Assembly: GCA_009733715.1 (NCBI GenBank)
Contig: WMKJ01000053.1
Coordinates: forward strand, 29,175-93,174
Origin: Herpomyces periplanetae
Lineage: Eukaryota > Ascomycota > Laboulbeniomycetes > Herpomycetales > Herpomycetaceae
Direction: 5' to 3'
Length of the DNA stretch: 64,000 nucleotides
In this document: positions 19,322-30,201 of the stretch, piece after piece
How positions within the stretch are numbered: position 1 is the stretch's first letter
Layout: each line of letters begins with the position of its first letter
Notes under the pieces: model-generated
What the model saw: only the letters and a program-made list of their open reading frames with translations
Told to the model about the DNA's origin: nothing
Databases searched by the model: none
Translations under genes and position numbers: made by a program

Positions 19322-21484
19322 TTACGCTTCGTTTTGGCGAGCAGTGATGCTCATTTCGCAGGATTTTTTGGCCATGCGAAACGGTGATTCGCCCTTTTCC
19401 CAGAATGCTTCTTGCTCATTTGACGAACAGCATCCGTAATTGAAAAATAGTTCTTCGCCGGCCACTATGTTTCGTTTGGCAAAAAATCCAATTCGATACA
19501 CTCCATTACAAAATAATACTTTGGGAACACAATTTATATTCTCGTCCCGGGATGAATGATTGATAAACCGAAATTTATTTCCGCGTTTCGTACTATCAAT
19601 TTCTTGTCGCATATTCAACGAAAATAAATAAAGGGTCCTATAGTGATGATATACAACTCCGCGACGAATGGCTTCCTTACTACTCACTATTTCGCCTTTA
19701 TACTCGCCCAAAAAATCGCCCATTTTAACATTCTCCCCTGCAAATAATCCAATTCCGTGTACTTGACTCGCTCCGATAAACATCTTTTTAGGTACATCCC
19801 GCTGCAAATTAACATTCTCACAAACTGGTTTATCCCTCGACCCCGTCCCATGCCAATCCAATGTTTCCTTACACAAACATCCCTTACACATATCAGGATC
19901 GCATTCCCGATTTAAATTAAAACAATCACAATTCTTATCATTCCAACATATTCCTCCCGCTCCCGACGAATTATTACCCGCTGTACTCGAGCATGAACAT
20001 CCCGTAAATCGATATCGACACGCCGAATCACACTGGCAAAACTTTTCACATAAAACTCCCTGCTCATAGCATGAACAATTCGACGATTGTTCACATTTCC
20101 CCGTATGTGAACATGGTACCAATGGCCCTCTCTCATGTAACAAACTCGTTTGACTAAATCGAACCGAATAATTCAATGATGTATTCCACGCTCGCCTCTG
20201 TAACCCTGTACTATTCGATCCATTAACATCTCCATTATTCATTCCTTTGGCCCATTCTCCCGATTTTGTTATCAAACTTTTATTGTTAATTCTCCGCGAT
20301 TTAGCATACATCATCCCCCGCTTCTCTAATAACCCCCATTTTTTATACCGCTCTCGACTCTCTTCCTTCATCCTCTTCACCGTCCACCTCTTAACCCTTT
20401 CACCACACGACCTTGAAGATCTCGTTGAACTACTACTACTTTCCCCATCACTATCTCCATCACTTTCATCCCGATTCTCCCCGTGTACCGTACAAAAGTG
20501 AACATGACATATCTCACATGCCAGCCCCGAAAAGTCTGCTTCGCTATCCTTCCCTTGCTCTAACTCTTTCACTACCTCCCCTCCTTCGTCTACCACATCT
20601 CCAATCCCCATATACGCTACCTTGCGTCGTACCAAATGCCATAAACTAATCCCCATAACCTTCAAATACGCTCGACACGCCAAACCTGCAATCTCCAACT
20701 CATCATCCTTAACCCTTTCACAATATTCAAGTAAAACTTTCCAGTATTCATACTCTTTATCAAAATCTTCCACCCTCCCACTACTACCCCCCTTACTATC
20801 TTCGTTTGCCTTAATATACCCTAACCGTTTAGCATTTTTACTCCCTTGCCGCAAAAATTCCACCAGAATCGCCTTCCACGAACACCCCACATCACTTATA
20901 AATCGCTCTGCATAAACTTCAAATTCTTTGCAATGCTCCACAACTCTAATAAATTCCACTTGTTCATCACATCGTAAATTGAATGATTCTTGTAAATCTT
21001 CGTATAATCCATCTTTAACCCGTGCAAGTGTTTCTTCATCGTTGGAAAATGTAGGCCAATATTGAAGTTCATCATTATTTTCCGCAATCCGATTCTGACT
21101 TAGGCTAACGTACATGTTAAATTCCGGCAGGTTTATCGTTTCATCGTGAATTCGCTGAATTTCTCCGTAAATTTCACTCTTACTTCCCCTACGTCCGTCC
21201 AATATATCCTGCGTAAATGCTAACCAGTCAATTCCTTCCTTACCGGCACACTTGCCATTGTTATCTCCCCCCTGCTTTAAAAATGGTGATTCTACCGCAT
21301 TGCTAAAATCTCGTTTGCCCAATTGTTCACGAGCCAAACTTAAGGCTTTCCGCACTCGTCTTTCATGGTCTTGATGATAAGTTTTTTTATGCTTCATCAA
21401 TAAACCCTCCACTTCATAAAGTTGAACTCCTCCCCTACCAAATCCACCACCCCCCATCTCATATCCCATCGTTTCTTCTGCCAT
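19322..21484 (-). CDS. EZH2/E(z)-type histone H3-K27 methyltransferase
   Basis: The catalytic subunit of Polycomb repressive complex 2, trimethylating H3K27 to hold facultative heterochromatin. One exon, 720 residues, close to animal EZH2. Parts in order: an N-terminal region with a basic start; a SANT-like/central region with the CEICHVHFCTVHG zinc motif; acidic and Ser-rich linker; the CXC pre-SET (CSCYEQGVLCEKFCQCD and CWNDKNCDCFN); and a C-terminal SET domain with VHGIGLFAGENV, FRFINHSS and GEELFFNYG. Pre-SET CXC followed directly by SET is diagnostic for this family against SUV39 or SET1. The ATG at 21484 follows pyrimidine-rich DNA; CACGTGAT at 21897 is 413 bp upstream. Confidence 0.92.
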   Translation of the reverse strand: MAEETMGYEMGGGGFGRGGVQLYEVEGLLMKHKKTYHQDHERRVRKALSLAREQLGKRDFSNAVESPFLKQGGDNNGKCAGKEGIDWLAFTQDILDGRRGSKSEIYGEIQRIHDETINLPEFNMYVSLSQNRIAENNDELQYWPTFSNDEETLARVKDGLYEDLQESFNLRCDEQVEFIRVVEHCKEFEVYAERFISDVGCSWKAILVEFLRQGSKNAKRLGYIKANEDSKGGSSGRVEDFDKEYEYWKVLLEYCERVKDDELEIAGLACRAYLKVMGISLWHLVRRKVAYMGIGDVVDEGGEVVKELEQGKDSEADFSGLACEICHVHFCTVHGENRDESDGDSDGESSSSSTRSSRSCGERVKRWTVKRMKEESRERYKKWGLLEKRGMMYAKSRRINNKSLITKSGEWAKGMNNGDVNGSNSTGLQRRAWNTSLNYSVRFSQTSLLHERGPLVPCSHTGKCEQSSNCSCYEQGVLCEKFCQCDSACRYRFTGCSCSSTAGNNSSGAGGICWNDKNCDCFNLNRECDPDMCKGCLCKETLDWHGTGSRDKPVCENVNLQRDVPKKMFIGASQVHGIGLFAGENVKMGDFLGEYKGEIVSSKEAIRRGVVYHHYRTLYLFSLNMRQEIDSTKRGNKFRFINHSSRDENINCVPKVLFCNGVYRIGFFAKRNIVAGEELFFNYGCCSSNEQEAFWEKGESPFRMAKKSCEMSITARQNEA

Positions 21485-22507
21485 TTAACCTTTCTGTTTC
21501 CCGTATTTTTTCCCCGACATTTACCCTTCATAATACTTCCACTACACCCTATAAATCAACCTTGACTGGACCTTCAAAAAACCTAAAAAAAACCCCTTCG
21601 CCAGAATGTTCACATAAAACAAATATATCCCAATATAATCCTCATTATACGCGTGGCATAATTTTCCTTCAATCATCCTTCTGATAGCTTCGTACACACA
21701 ACTCATAATCCATTTCTCGCCATCCCCAAAAAATCTTCCTTATTTTCAACCTCTCCCAACCGTCTGCTTATTTCCTAGACAATTTAAAACTCCATTAATC
21801 CTCTTCCAAAACAATTCCCTCCCCTTCAAGTCCCTTCATCGTTCCCCATTTATACCCAAACTACTCCCACCCCCCTACCCACTTCCCCCACCTACCCACG
21901 TGATCTAATACCTCCCGTCACCTGACCCCATCTGCGTGCCGACCCTCGCTTATCAACCTTCTGCGCCACCTCCACGCCACACATAGCGCCTTCCCTCGCC
22001 GATACACTCTCTTTCCTTAATCGGCTTTTTGTCCGATTCTTTCCTTCCCTTCTTCGTCTCGTCTGATCTACCATTCATTGGCTCTTTCCTTCAATTCCAA
22101 ATCATAATTGCTTTTTACCTTCGAGAACTTTGTTCATTTTTCTTCCATTTTAAACGTCACTTCTCCCCTTCTAATATCCTCTTTTTTCCCCCAAAAAGTT
22201 TTATACCTTCTTGCTTCTCACTCACCTTTTTGCGCTCTCATTTCCTTCCCCTTCCCTTTCCTCTCCCTCTACTTATCCACACCCTCCACCTCCTATTAAC
22301 TTATCCCTTCTACCCTCACCCTCAATCAAAATCAGGCCAACTATATTCCTTAACTTTAACGGGACAAAATCCTTTTCTTATCGCTCTCTAGTACGCGCCC
22401 GCACACACACGCATACTACCAAGCAAACTCGCACTTAAACATCCCTTAATCTCCCTACTACCGGTTACACGTGTCTACGCACTCATTCACCGTGCGATAC
22501 CCTAACA
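21485..22507. promoter_or_regulatory. Divergent promoter region between EZH2 and eRF1
   Basis: About 1 kb without a gene. CACGTG occurs at 21897 and at 22468, the latter 34 bp before the eRF1 ATG. The plus strand from 22030 to 22330 is strongly pyrimidine-rich, a common feature upstream of plus-strand genes in this window. Confidence 0.45.
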
Positions 22508-23921
22508 ATGTCCTTTCAGCCTACTTCGTCCGATGCAGAAAAAAAAATTGAAATATGGAAAGTTAGAAAACTTATAAAGCGATTGGAAGCCGCGCGTGGT
22601 AACGGCACTTCAATGATTTCTCTCATTATCCGTAAGATATTCTTCCCCCTCTTCCATCCTCTCGTATCGTGCATGCTAACTCTTCCGTCCCCACGCGTGC
22701 TTCCCTACAAAATCTTCAGCTCCCAAGGACCAAGTATCCCGTGCCGCAAAAATGCTCGCCGAAGAGTACGGTACAGCTTCAAACATTAAATCTCGTGTTA
22801 ATCGTCTATCCGTTTTATCCGCTATAACTTCAACCCAACAACGCTTAAAGCTTTACTCTAAAGTCCCCCCCAACGGTCTTGTCGTTTACTGTGGTGAAAT
22901 TATCACTGCCGAGGGCAAAGAACGCAAAATTAACATTGACTTTGAACCTTTTAAACCCATCAACACTTCTCTTTACCTTTGCGATAATAAATTTCATACC
23001 GAAGCTTTGGCTGAACTACTCGAATCCGATCAGAAATTCGGCTTCATTATCATGGACGGTAACGGCGCCCTCTTCGGTACATTATCCGGTAACACCCGTG
23101 ATGTATGTCATAAGTTTAGCGTTGATTTACCCAAAAAACACGGTCGTGGTGGTCAATCTGCCCTTCGGTTTTCCCGTCTACGCGAAGAAAAGCGTCATAA
23201 CTATGTACGAAAGGTCGCCGAAACCGCCGTTCAAATCTTCATTTCAAACGACAAAGTTAACGTTGCCGGTCTTATTCTCGCCGGTTCCGCAGACTTTAAA
23301 AATGATCTTAACCAATCCGATATGTTCGATCAACGTTTACAGGCTAAAGTTATCAAAGTCGTCGATGTATCCTACGGTGGGGAAAACGGCTTTAATCAAG
23401 CTATTGAACTAGCCTCGGAAACCCTATCAAGCGTTAAATTTATACAGGAGAAAAAGTTGATTAATCGTTTCTTCGATGAAATTAGCCAGGACTCCGGAAA
23501 AGTTTGCTACGGAATCGATGATACGTTAAAAGCTCTTGAACTAGGTGCATGTGAGGTTCTCATTGTTTACGAAAATCTGGAGGTAACTCGTTGGACTCTT
23601 AAGTCTAGCTCCGGTTCTGAATTTATCCTTCACCTTACCAAGGCCCAAGAACAGACCGACCGATCCCCCTTCATGGATAAAGATACAGCTCAGGAAATGG
23701 AAGTCGTTGATCAAGTATCTCTACTTGAATGGCTTGCTGATAAGTATCGTGATTACGGTGCAACTCTTGAATTTGTTTCTGATCGAAGTTGTGAAGGTAA
23801 CCAATTTGTTAAGGGTTTCGGTGGCATTGGTTCCATTTTGCGCTATAAGGTTAACTTTGAACAATTAACCGAACTATCCGATGATGATGAATATTATGAT
23901 GGCGCTTATGAGTCTTCATGA
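22508..23921 (+). CDS. SUP45: Eukaryotic peptide chain release factor eRF1
   Basis: eRF1 recognises all three stop codons in the ribosomal A site and, with eRF3, triggers peptide release. Exons 22508-22631 and 22720-23921, 441 residues, with an 88-nt intron (GTAAGA ... TTCAG). The join restores the conserved SLIIPPKDQ. Domain 1 carries the stop-codon decoding motif [13 protein letters not shown] and LYLCDNKFH; domain 2 carries the catalytic GRGGQS loop; domain 3 binds eRF3 and the C-terminus is acidic (LSDDDEYYD). With the universal NIKS and YxCxxxF motifs intact there is no sign of a changed stop-codon code, in agreement with ordinary use of all three stops here. Confidence 0.96.
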
Positions 23922-24426
23922 ATTAGTTACTTTTTACCCTGAAGCAAGTTTACTCGGCATTCCATTGCTCAAGATTAACACACACAATCCTCAAAATCTC
24001 CCTATTAGCACTGCAATCCCGAATTTTCCCTTTAATTCTGCAGTGATAAACTGGATGCGCCAACACACATCTTTTACACATTAAAAAAAACTTCAACTAA
24101 CTCCCACCCCCAATTCATCACCACTTTCTCTCGTCCGCCCGACAAACTCTGGACGGGATGCTACGCCACACTGCGCCACCGACTTCCACGTGCCGGGAGC
24201 GTGTCCCCAACAGCTCCTTCCTGTTTTGGGTTCCCCGCTTTTCCTGGAATCGCTGTTGCTCCTTCCTGCCGGTCCTACTTCGGCTCAGCCCTACAGCCCT
24301 ACGGCCAAAAATACAAATTTGTCAATTTAACTCAATCCCATCCTTTTTCATAAATCTTTTTCCCTAGCCTTTCCTTTTTTTGTCTCTATCCATTCCCCTC
24401 CCCCCCCTCCCTTTCGTCATCTTTCC
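23922..24426. other. Intergenic region between convergent eRF1 and AVT1-like
   Basis: About 500 bp. A GC-rich patch at 24125-24300 with a CACGTG at 24187 interrupts otherwise AT-rich 3' sequence. No gene found. Confidence 0.45.
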
Positions 24427-26229
24427 TCAACTGTTTCGTCCCATTAATATAGTTGCTGCTGTGCTTGCTACGCTTATCCCTATACTTAATATCATGGCAA
24501 AGCGTAATGCGTAAATTCGAAATATCGTCATTCGATGTGCAAAAAGTCGTAATTGAAAGGCCAATGGTAACGTTATACATAGCGTAAAGCAGCATAATGC
24601 TCCTATAAGTGCCATTGTTCGCTCAAATCCCGGAAACACTATTGCAATCATCGTCATACTACACGTTACTCCCGTCGAGAGTACATACCGAACTATCGTT
24701 AACTGATTCCATGTACTACTCTTTGTATTCATTAGTCCACTCGATTTACCCTTGGCTCGTCGCTTTACTATCCCATTAAGCATACCCTCCAGCATGCTCA
24801 CCGCTGGACATGTATTCAAGGGAACCTTGGTAAGTGGTATAATAGCAATAAATGTCGCAATAAGCGCCCGTATAGTTCTGGCGTACTCTTTCACCTGTAG
24901 AATATTCGTCGTAATTTCATCTTCCACACCATTTCCAAACATAAGCCATCCCGCCGTTCCAACACTGGCATCCAACGTTAACGTTAACGCAAATACCACG
25001 CTTAAGCAATATCGGTATCGTCGTGATAGTTTACTACTCCCGTTATTGCTCATCATAATCTCTTGTTGTAATCGTCCGTTGACGTTTCCACTACCCAATC
25101 CCGGCTTAAAATCTCGGTATATATGAGGAAACACTCCGTGCCCACCCCACGGACTCATAATAAGCCCGATACCTATCAATAATGATCCAACCCCTTGCGG
25201 AAATACCGTAGTATGTGCCGGTTCTCTTAAACTACCGGGTGCGTGATCTCGAGAAAATCCCGCCGTAAGTAAAGCACTGAACGTTCCCATGCAGCAAATC
25301 ACACCGATAATCGAGACAAACGATAGTGATCGTAAAGGCAAACAGCTCAACGGTACAAGAATCATTCCACAGATAATCTTCCAGTATAATAAGCTTAACC
25401 CAGGCGCTAATGTCTGCATCGTATCCGCGAATAGGATAATCATAGCCACGCATATCCCCATAATCTCCGTGAACAGTAACACTGTCGTAAAAATTCGTCC
25501 AACTTTCCCGTAGCAAGCTGACGCTATATCCACAAATGAAATAAGCTCATCATTATCATCTAGACAATCTGCCAATATACCCGCTGTGTATCGAGTTACC
25601 CCCGCCGCTGCGACAAGAAGGCCTAGTCCCAACAACCAACCACTGCGCATAAATGCCATGGGTAATGAAAGTAAGCCCACACCCACGAGTACGTTGATCG
25701 AGTTAAATGTAGTCTGGTAAATAGTAGATCGTTTCCGCACTGACTGTAATGTGCCCCCCGAATATTCCTCATTTTCTCCGTTAAAGTCGCTTCCATCATC
25801 ATCCGCTATACTACGACCATGATCATCGCTTGGCACGTCTTTGCTTAAAAGGGCTTGTTGTTCATCACACGAGCTATCCAGACTTGTATAGCCACGCCAT
25901 GCAGATGTTTCAAATGATGCTGCATCCTGTGAAATTTCTCCGTGGAAAAAGCCGCGTGTCGCCTGCGTACTGTCACTGTGAAGCGGTTCCATTACCTTGT
26001 TCGGCGTTGTCATCGGTTCATTTAATCTTCCGTCGTTGCGCCCAAATAAGTTAACTTGAGATTCCCGTTCAATTAACAATTTGTGAGATTTACGCTCCAC
26101 TGGAGCGTTAACGGCATTTTCCATGCCTACACCTAAACTATGCTCAAGCGTGTGACATATAGACTGTGAAGTTGTCTGTGAGCATGACCCAACGTCTGAT
26201 TTCCAAACTATTCCAATCTCTGCCGACAT
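24427..26229 (-). CDS. Vacuolar-type amino acid transporter, AAAP family (Avt1-like)
   Basis: Members move neutral amino acids across the vacuolar membrane with protons. The 600-residue protein has a soluble, Ser/Asp-rich N-terminal part of about 170 residues and then about ten to eleven membrane segments. The first one carries the family signature FNSINVLVGVGLLSLP; later ones include IGIGLIMSPWGGHGVFPHIY. The frame is open up to 26247 but begins there with GTG; the first ATG is 26229. The substrate is not predictable from sequence. It is convergent with eRF1. The upstream region has a CA repeat and no CACGTG. Confidence 0.85.
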   Translation of the reverse strand: MSAEIGIVWKSDVGSCSQTTSQSICHTLEHSLGVGMENAVNAPVERKSHKLLIERESQVNLFGRNDGRLNEPMTTPNKVMEPLHSDSTQATRGFFHGEISQDAASFETSAWRGYTSLDSSCDEQQALLSKDVPSDDHGRSIADDDGSDFNGENEEYSGGTLQSVRKRSTIYQTTFNSINVLVGVGLLSLPMAFMRSGWLLGLGLLVAAAGVTRYTAGILADCLDDNDELISFVDIASACYGKVGRIFTTVLLFTEIMGICVAMIILFADTMQTLAPGLSLLYWKIICGMILVPLSCLPLRSLSFVSIIGVICCMGTFSALLTAGFSRDHAPGSLREPAHTTVFPQGVGSLLIGIGLIMSPWGGHGVFPHIYRDFKPGLGSGNVNGRLQQEIMMSNNGSSKLSRRYRYCLSVVFALTLTLDASVGTAGWLMFGNGVEDEITTNILQVKEYARTIRALIATFIAIIPLTKVPLNTCPAVSMLEGMLNGIVKRRAKGKSSGLMNTKSSTWNQLTIVRYVLSTGVTCSMTMIAIVFPGFERTMALIGALCCFTLCITLPLAFQLRLFAHRMTIFRIYALRFAMILSIGISVASTAATILMGRNS

Positions 26230-26353
26230 CGTGCGCTGTCCTATCACTTCTTGTTAACGTGGACAGAACTAAATATACTCACTGATCCCAGCCCTAGCTC
26301 GTGAAAATGCATTTGCTAACTTGATCTAAGATACAACACATGCACCCGTACGT

Positions 26354-26388
<35 letters not shown>

Positions 26389-28067
26389 CGCACGCACACA
26401 CACACACAAGACACTTCAAACTAGTCGTATAGGTCTTGAATTTATCGCTAGACTGCCCATGAAACTTGGCTCAGTTAGCTGGCTGGTTCATCAGTCTGCC
26501 GGCTGACCCGATGGTTCGCTGGTTTATAACCCCACAAAACCTGACTTGACAGTTAGGGAAAATCAGTGGGAAAGACTATCCTTTAAGGGTCATCTAATCA
26601 ATACACGCCATACATAGAGTTCATAAGGAGAGAGCAATTAATCCATCCCAAATAGACATCCGAGTTTGAGAACACTAAATTTGCCATACAATCAGTCTGT
26701 ACGCACATGGCATTTTACCACAACACGCTATCTATATTAACGTTACAATGCAATAAGATATACCATTGGGGAGAGAGAGGATGAGAGGATTGCGGGAGCC
26801 GGTTAGGTTGATGAAGATGATCCCCTCCATTAACCATTCCATCAATTCATAATTGTTTTCCACTTAGTCACGGTAAATGACAATCCTACGAGGATCTTAC
26901 ACGGCTCGTGGTCCATACCAGAGCCGGTAATGGTGCAACAATAACTACCGTCCGCCATTAGTGGGCGATTCTTACACTTCACATCTTGATAGCATCCTTC
27001 CCCAGCCTAGTACAGCATTAACAGTGTGTAGCGCGAGTCATCAAGATCCATTCAAAGCATATTATTCCCGTGAAAATTAGCAAACTGAATCCTGCACTGT
27101 AGTACGGGTTGATATCGCGTGGTTAAAGTTTGGTATATGTTATATTCATAAGAGGAATACTCAGGCGTAGAGTCTGCGTGTAAATGAACCAAGTACGGGA
27201 ATAAAAGTGAAAGGGGAATCGTTTACGGTATACCCGTGGTGAAACAATTTAGGTCGGTCGGAGTATCAATTAACGGGCAGCTAAGCCCTAGGATTTATAC
27301 TGGCGGTAAAAGTATTTTTAGATTGTAATGTATAGAATAGGTGTAAGTAAACAAGAGTCCACAAATCGAGCATCAAATCCAGTATTATTTCTTTGAACTT
27401 TTTGTTACTCGAAAAAGCTACCAATGGACGGTTAGTGAATGTTTTAAACGACCAAAGTGAGAGTACGTGTATGCGCGCGTATGTGAGTAGTAGTGAACAT
27501 TGAATATTCCAAATCAGGGGAAAATGAAATATAAATTAATTCAGACCAAAGTAAATTCTGATAAAAGCTGAAAGGGGAGAAAAAAATGGGTAGAAACCAG
27601 AGGAAAATGAAAAATGGAATTTTCATCTTTTTAAACGTTAACGTGAAGCAAAATCGAGTCCGTCCGGCTCGGCAAAACCTTTCCGGAAGAACACGTGACG
27701 AGTGTAGAATGACTAAGCCGTGCGCACAAAAGCGTCCAAAAATTGCGATGAGCGAATTTGACGATGTTAAAAATTATTTTTCAAGGTTCTTTGGGGAAAG
27801 TTTTTAGAAAATTTGGTTCGAGGGGATTTCGGTTTATGTGGAGGGCGATTGATTAAATTAAATTTGATCGGTGTGAAAGATTTTGTTGCATTGTGAAAAA
27901 TATTATACCGTGTACGTTTCCGCTGAGTGCGTGTATGCGTATGGGGGAGGGGTTTTTGGGATACGTCCACTAACATGAGCTATAGTACTCGCGTGCTAAA
28001 GGGTTAGGTTGATTATCGTGAACGAGGATATTTAATCAACAAAAGCGCGCGAGTTTACAGCTAATAC
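26230..28067. other. Intergenic region between AVT1-like and uL23
   Basis: About 1.8 kb that should hold two divergent promoters. It contains a (CA)n microsatellite (26350-26408) and a CACGTGAC at 27692, 370 bp before the uL23 start. Short open frames such as 27586-27807 have no recognisable product. Confidence 0.5.
26350..26408. repeat. (CA)n microsatellite
   Basis: CA dinucleotides with a few AACACG interruptions, 120 bp upstream of the AVT1-like start. Confidence 0.85.
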
Positions 28068-28945
28068 ATGGCTCCTAAAACCGAAGACAAAAAAGGTAAG
28101 TACACATATATATAATATATACGATGGGCAAATTATTTTGGATCAATTGTCAAATATGTTCATGTTGCGTGTGGATACTACTAGCTGCTGAAGAGTTTGT
28201 TCAAGTTAAATGTAACTGGCACAATACCTACTGTTAATTGACTCGGTAATTATTAGGGTCGTCTGCGTCGACGGCAAAAACGGCGGCTAAATCCACTAGT
28301 AAACCAACAAAACCGAGCACTTCAACAAGTAAAACTGCCTCTGGGAAAGGCAAAAATTCCGATGGCTCATCCAAAGTCGTCGGTAAAGCTAACGCTGCTG
28401 CTAAAGCGGCTTTACGTGGTGTACGTACCTTAAACTACCCAAGTTTAGTTATGGGATTTTGAAGGTATACATTTACGGGGTAACTTACACATATACTATT
28501 GAGCAGGTCAATTCTCATAAAGTAACTAAAGTTCGAACCACAACATCGTTTTACCGACCTAAAACGTTGAAACTTGCACGAAAACCAAAGTATCCACGCA
28601 AGAGTATTCATCATGAACCTCGTATGGATGAACATCGTGTTATCATTCAACCCTTGAATACGGAAAACGTGATGAAGAATATGGAATATAATAATACACT
28701 TGTCCTCATCGTCAATATCCGGGCTAATAAGCGTCAGATTAAATCGTCCATTAAAAAGTTTTACGGAATCGATTGCATGAAAATTAACACATTGATTCGG
28801 TGAGCAGTTGCGCGCGCGCAGACGCATGTTCTGTGAAACCTACTAACAGCGTTGTAGGCCGGATGGAACCAAAAAAGCGTTTATCCGACTAAGTCCGGAT
28901 GTAGATGCATTGGATGTTGCGGCGACAAAATTATCACTTATTTAA
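28068..28945 (+). CDS. RPL25: 60S ribosomal protein uL23 (four exons)
   Basis: uL23 binds 25S rRNA near the peptide exit tunnel and is the docking point for SRP and chaperones. Exons: 28068-28095, 28257-28420, 28507-28799, 28858-28945; 190 residues. Introns of 161, 86 and 58 nt have GTAAGT, GTACGT and GTGAGC donors; the last has a perfect TACTAAC branch site. The N-terminus is long and rich in Lys, Ser, Thr and Ala, as usual in eukaryotes. The body contains the family stretch [18 protein letters not shown] and ends in [16 protein letters not shown] and a DALDVA motif. The first exon is only 28 bp, typical of ribosomal protein genes with 5' introns. It converges on TIM8 with 170 bp between stops. 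Confidence 0.95.
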
Positions 28946-29115
28946 CGTTACGCGTAAACTCTACGGGCGGAGGATTGAGTACGCATGCGCTGGCTAGTGA
29001 GGCTAGATCATGGATTTTTGTCGTAAGATCGAGTCGTAGATAACCTAATTGCCTATAAAACTCTGCTAGATAGTTACACAATCCGTTTCCTTTGCATAGC
29101 GTAAACTGTTTAAAT

Positions 29116-29589
29116 TTACTTGCGCATACTCTGCATATGTTCAACTATTAAGCGACTACTTTCTAAGAACCGATGTACACACGCTTGTAAGCAAGAATCT
29201 TCCGAAGCCGTTAACGTGGCCAGTGTGGACGATGATTCAGGGGAAATGCACTTTTCGAAACACATGTCGGTAAGAGTGTGAACCGCTGTGTATAGGTTGG
29301 CATGCGTAAAGGTTTAAATTAGCCATGATATCACGAAATAAAATGTAAAATCATGCTTGATTAAAGACACAATATTCAAGAGTATCGTGAATATTAACTT
29401 ACACGCTTGAATTCCAGCGCGTTGAGTTTCAGCTTGAATGAAGGCTTTTAGTTCACTCCGATCTTGAGCGTTAAGTTCACCAATGTTGGCACTAATGTCA
29501 GCCGCATCGGATTCATCCATGGACATGGACGAAGAACTGCTTTTATCAATTGGTGACTTTTTGTTCTTTGGTGTAAAAAAGTCAAACAT
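29116..29589 (-). CDS. TIM8: Mitochondrial intermembrane-space chaperone Tim8
   Basis: Tim8 with Tim13 forms a hexamer that escorts hydrophobic precursors through the intermembrane space to TIM22 or SAM. Exons 29589-29403 and 29285-29116, 118 residues, 117-nt intron (GTAAGT ... ACACAG). The join gives QTQRAGIQA-type sequence (AETQRAGIQASVHTLTD), followed by the twin CX3C pair CFEKC and CLQAC that defines small TIMs and closes two disulfides. The first 30 residues (Ser- and Lys-rich, MFDFFTPKNKK) extend beyond the yeast protein. A CACGTG lies at 29633, 44 bp upstream of the ATG. Confidence 0.9.
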
Positions 29590-30201
29590 GCTTGTTTAAT
29601 CGACGTTGCGGTAGTAGTATCTGCAGCAGATGCACGTGTAACAATCAACGTTCCCACACTTGAACATACGCGCGCACGCCTCCTGGTCTAGGTTAACCGA
29701 TAGCCTAGAATTACTTGCCCAAATTTCAACGGTTAACATGGTAAAATCTAACGTGATCTTAGAGAATTCCTCGGGCTTAACACTGAGGAATTTTCCAATA
29801 ACGCGTTAAAACTTGTCCACACGTACAATAAATTTACTAACCACTTGTGAATGAGCCTTATCCGGTTAGGCTTTACTTTAAGAACGTTTTAACTAAATTT
29901 AGAATCCACCTTTCTAAACTTCCAACCTGATAACCATACTAAATAAACCGGAAAATATCCTGGACAACTCCATCAACAGATTGGAACCATAAAGACGTGA
30001 TGGCTTCACGACGCCCAACCGAATCCAGGGTGGCGGTGCGGGAAGACCGCGTGCGCCACAGCAGAGAGCGGAAAAAGGATTTGGCGGTACGGCTTAGTCA
30101 GGCGGGACCGGAATTAGGAAGGTGCGAGGCACAGGACAAGCGTTACTGGGGTGATGGCGGAGGTGTAGAGAGTCCGAGCTGATTGGAGGAAAATTAGGAT
30201 G
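29590..30201. other. Intergenic region upstream of TIM8
   Basis: About 600 bp: the TIM8 promoter with its CACGTG, AT-rich sequence, and a GC-rich purine-biased patch at 29995-30180 next to the CWC27 3' end. No gene supported. Confidence 0.45.

Noticed and set aside
22508-23921. Possible altered genetic code
   Set aside because: eRF1 keeps NIKS and YxCxxxF, and TAA, TAG and TGA all end recognisable genes in the window.
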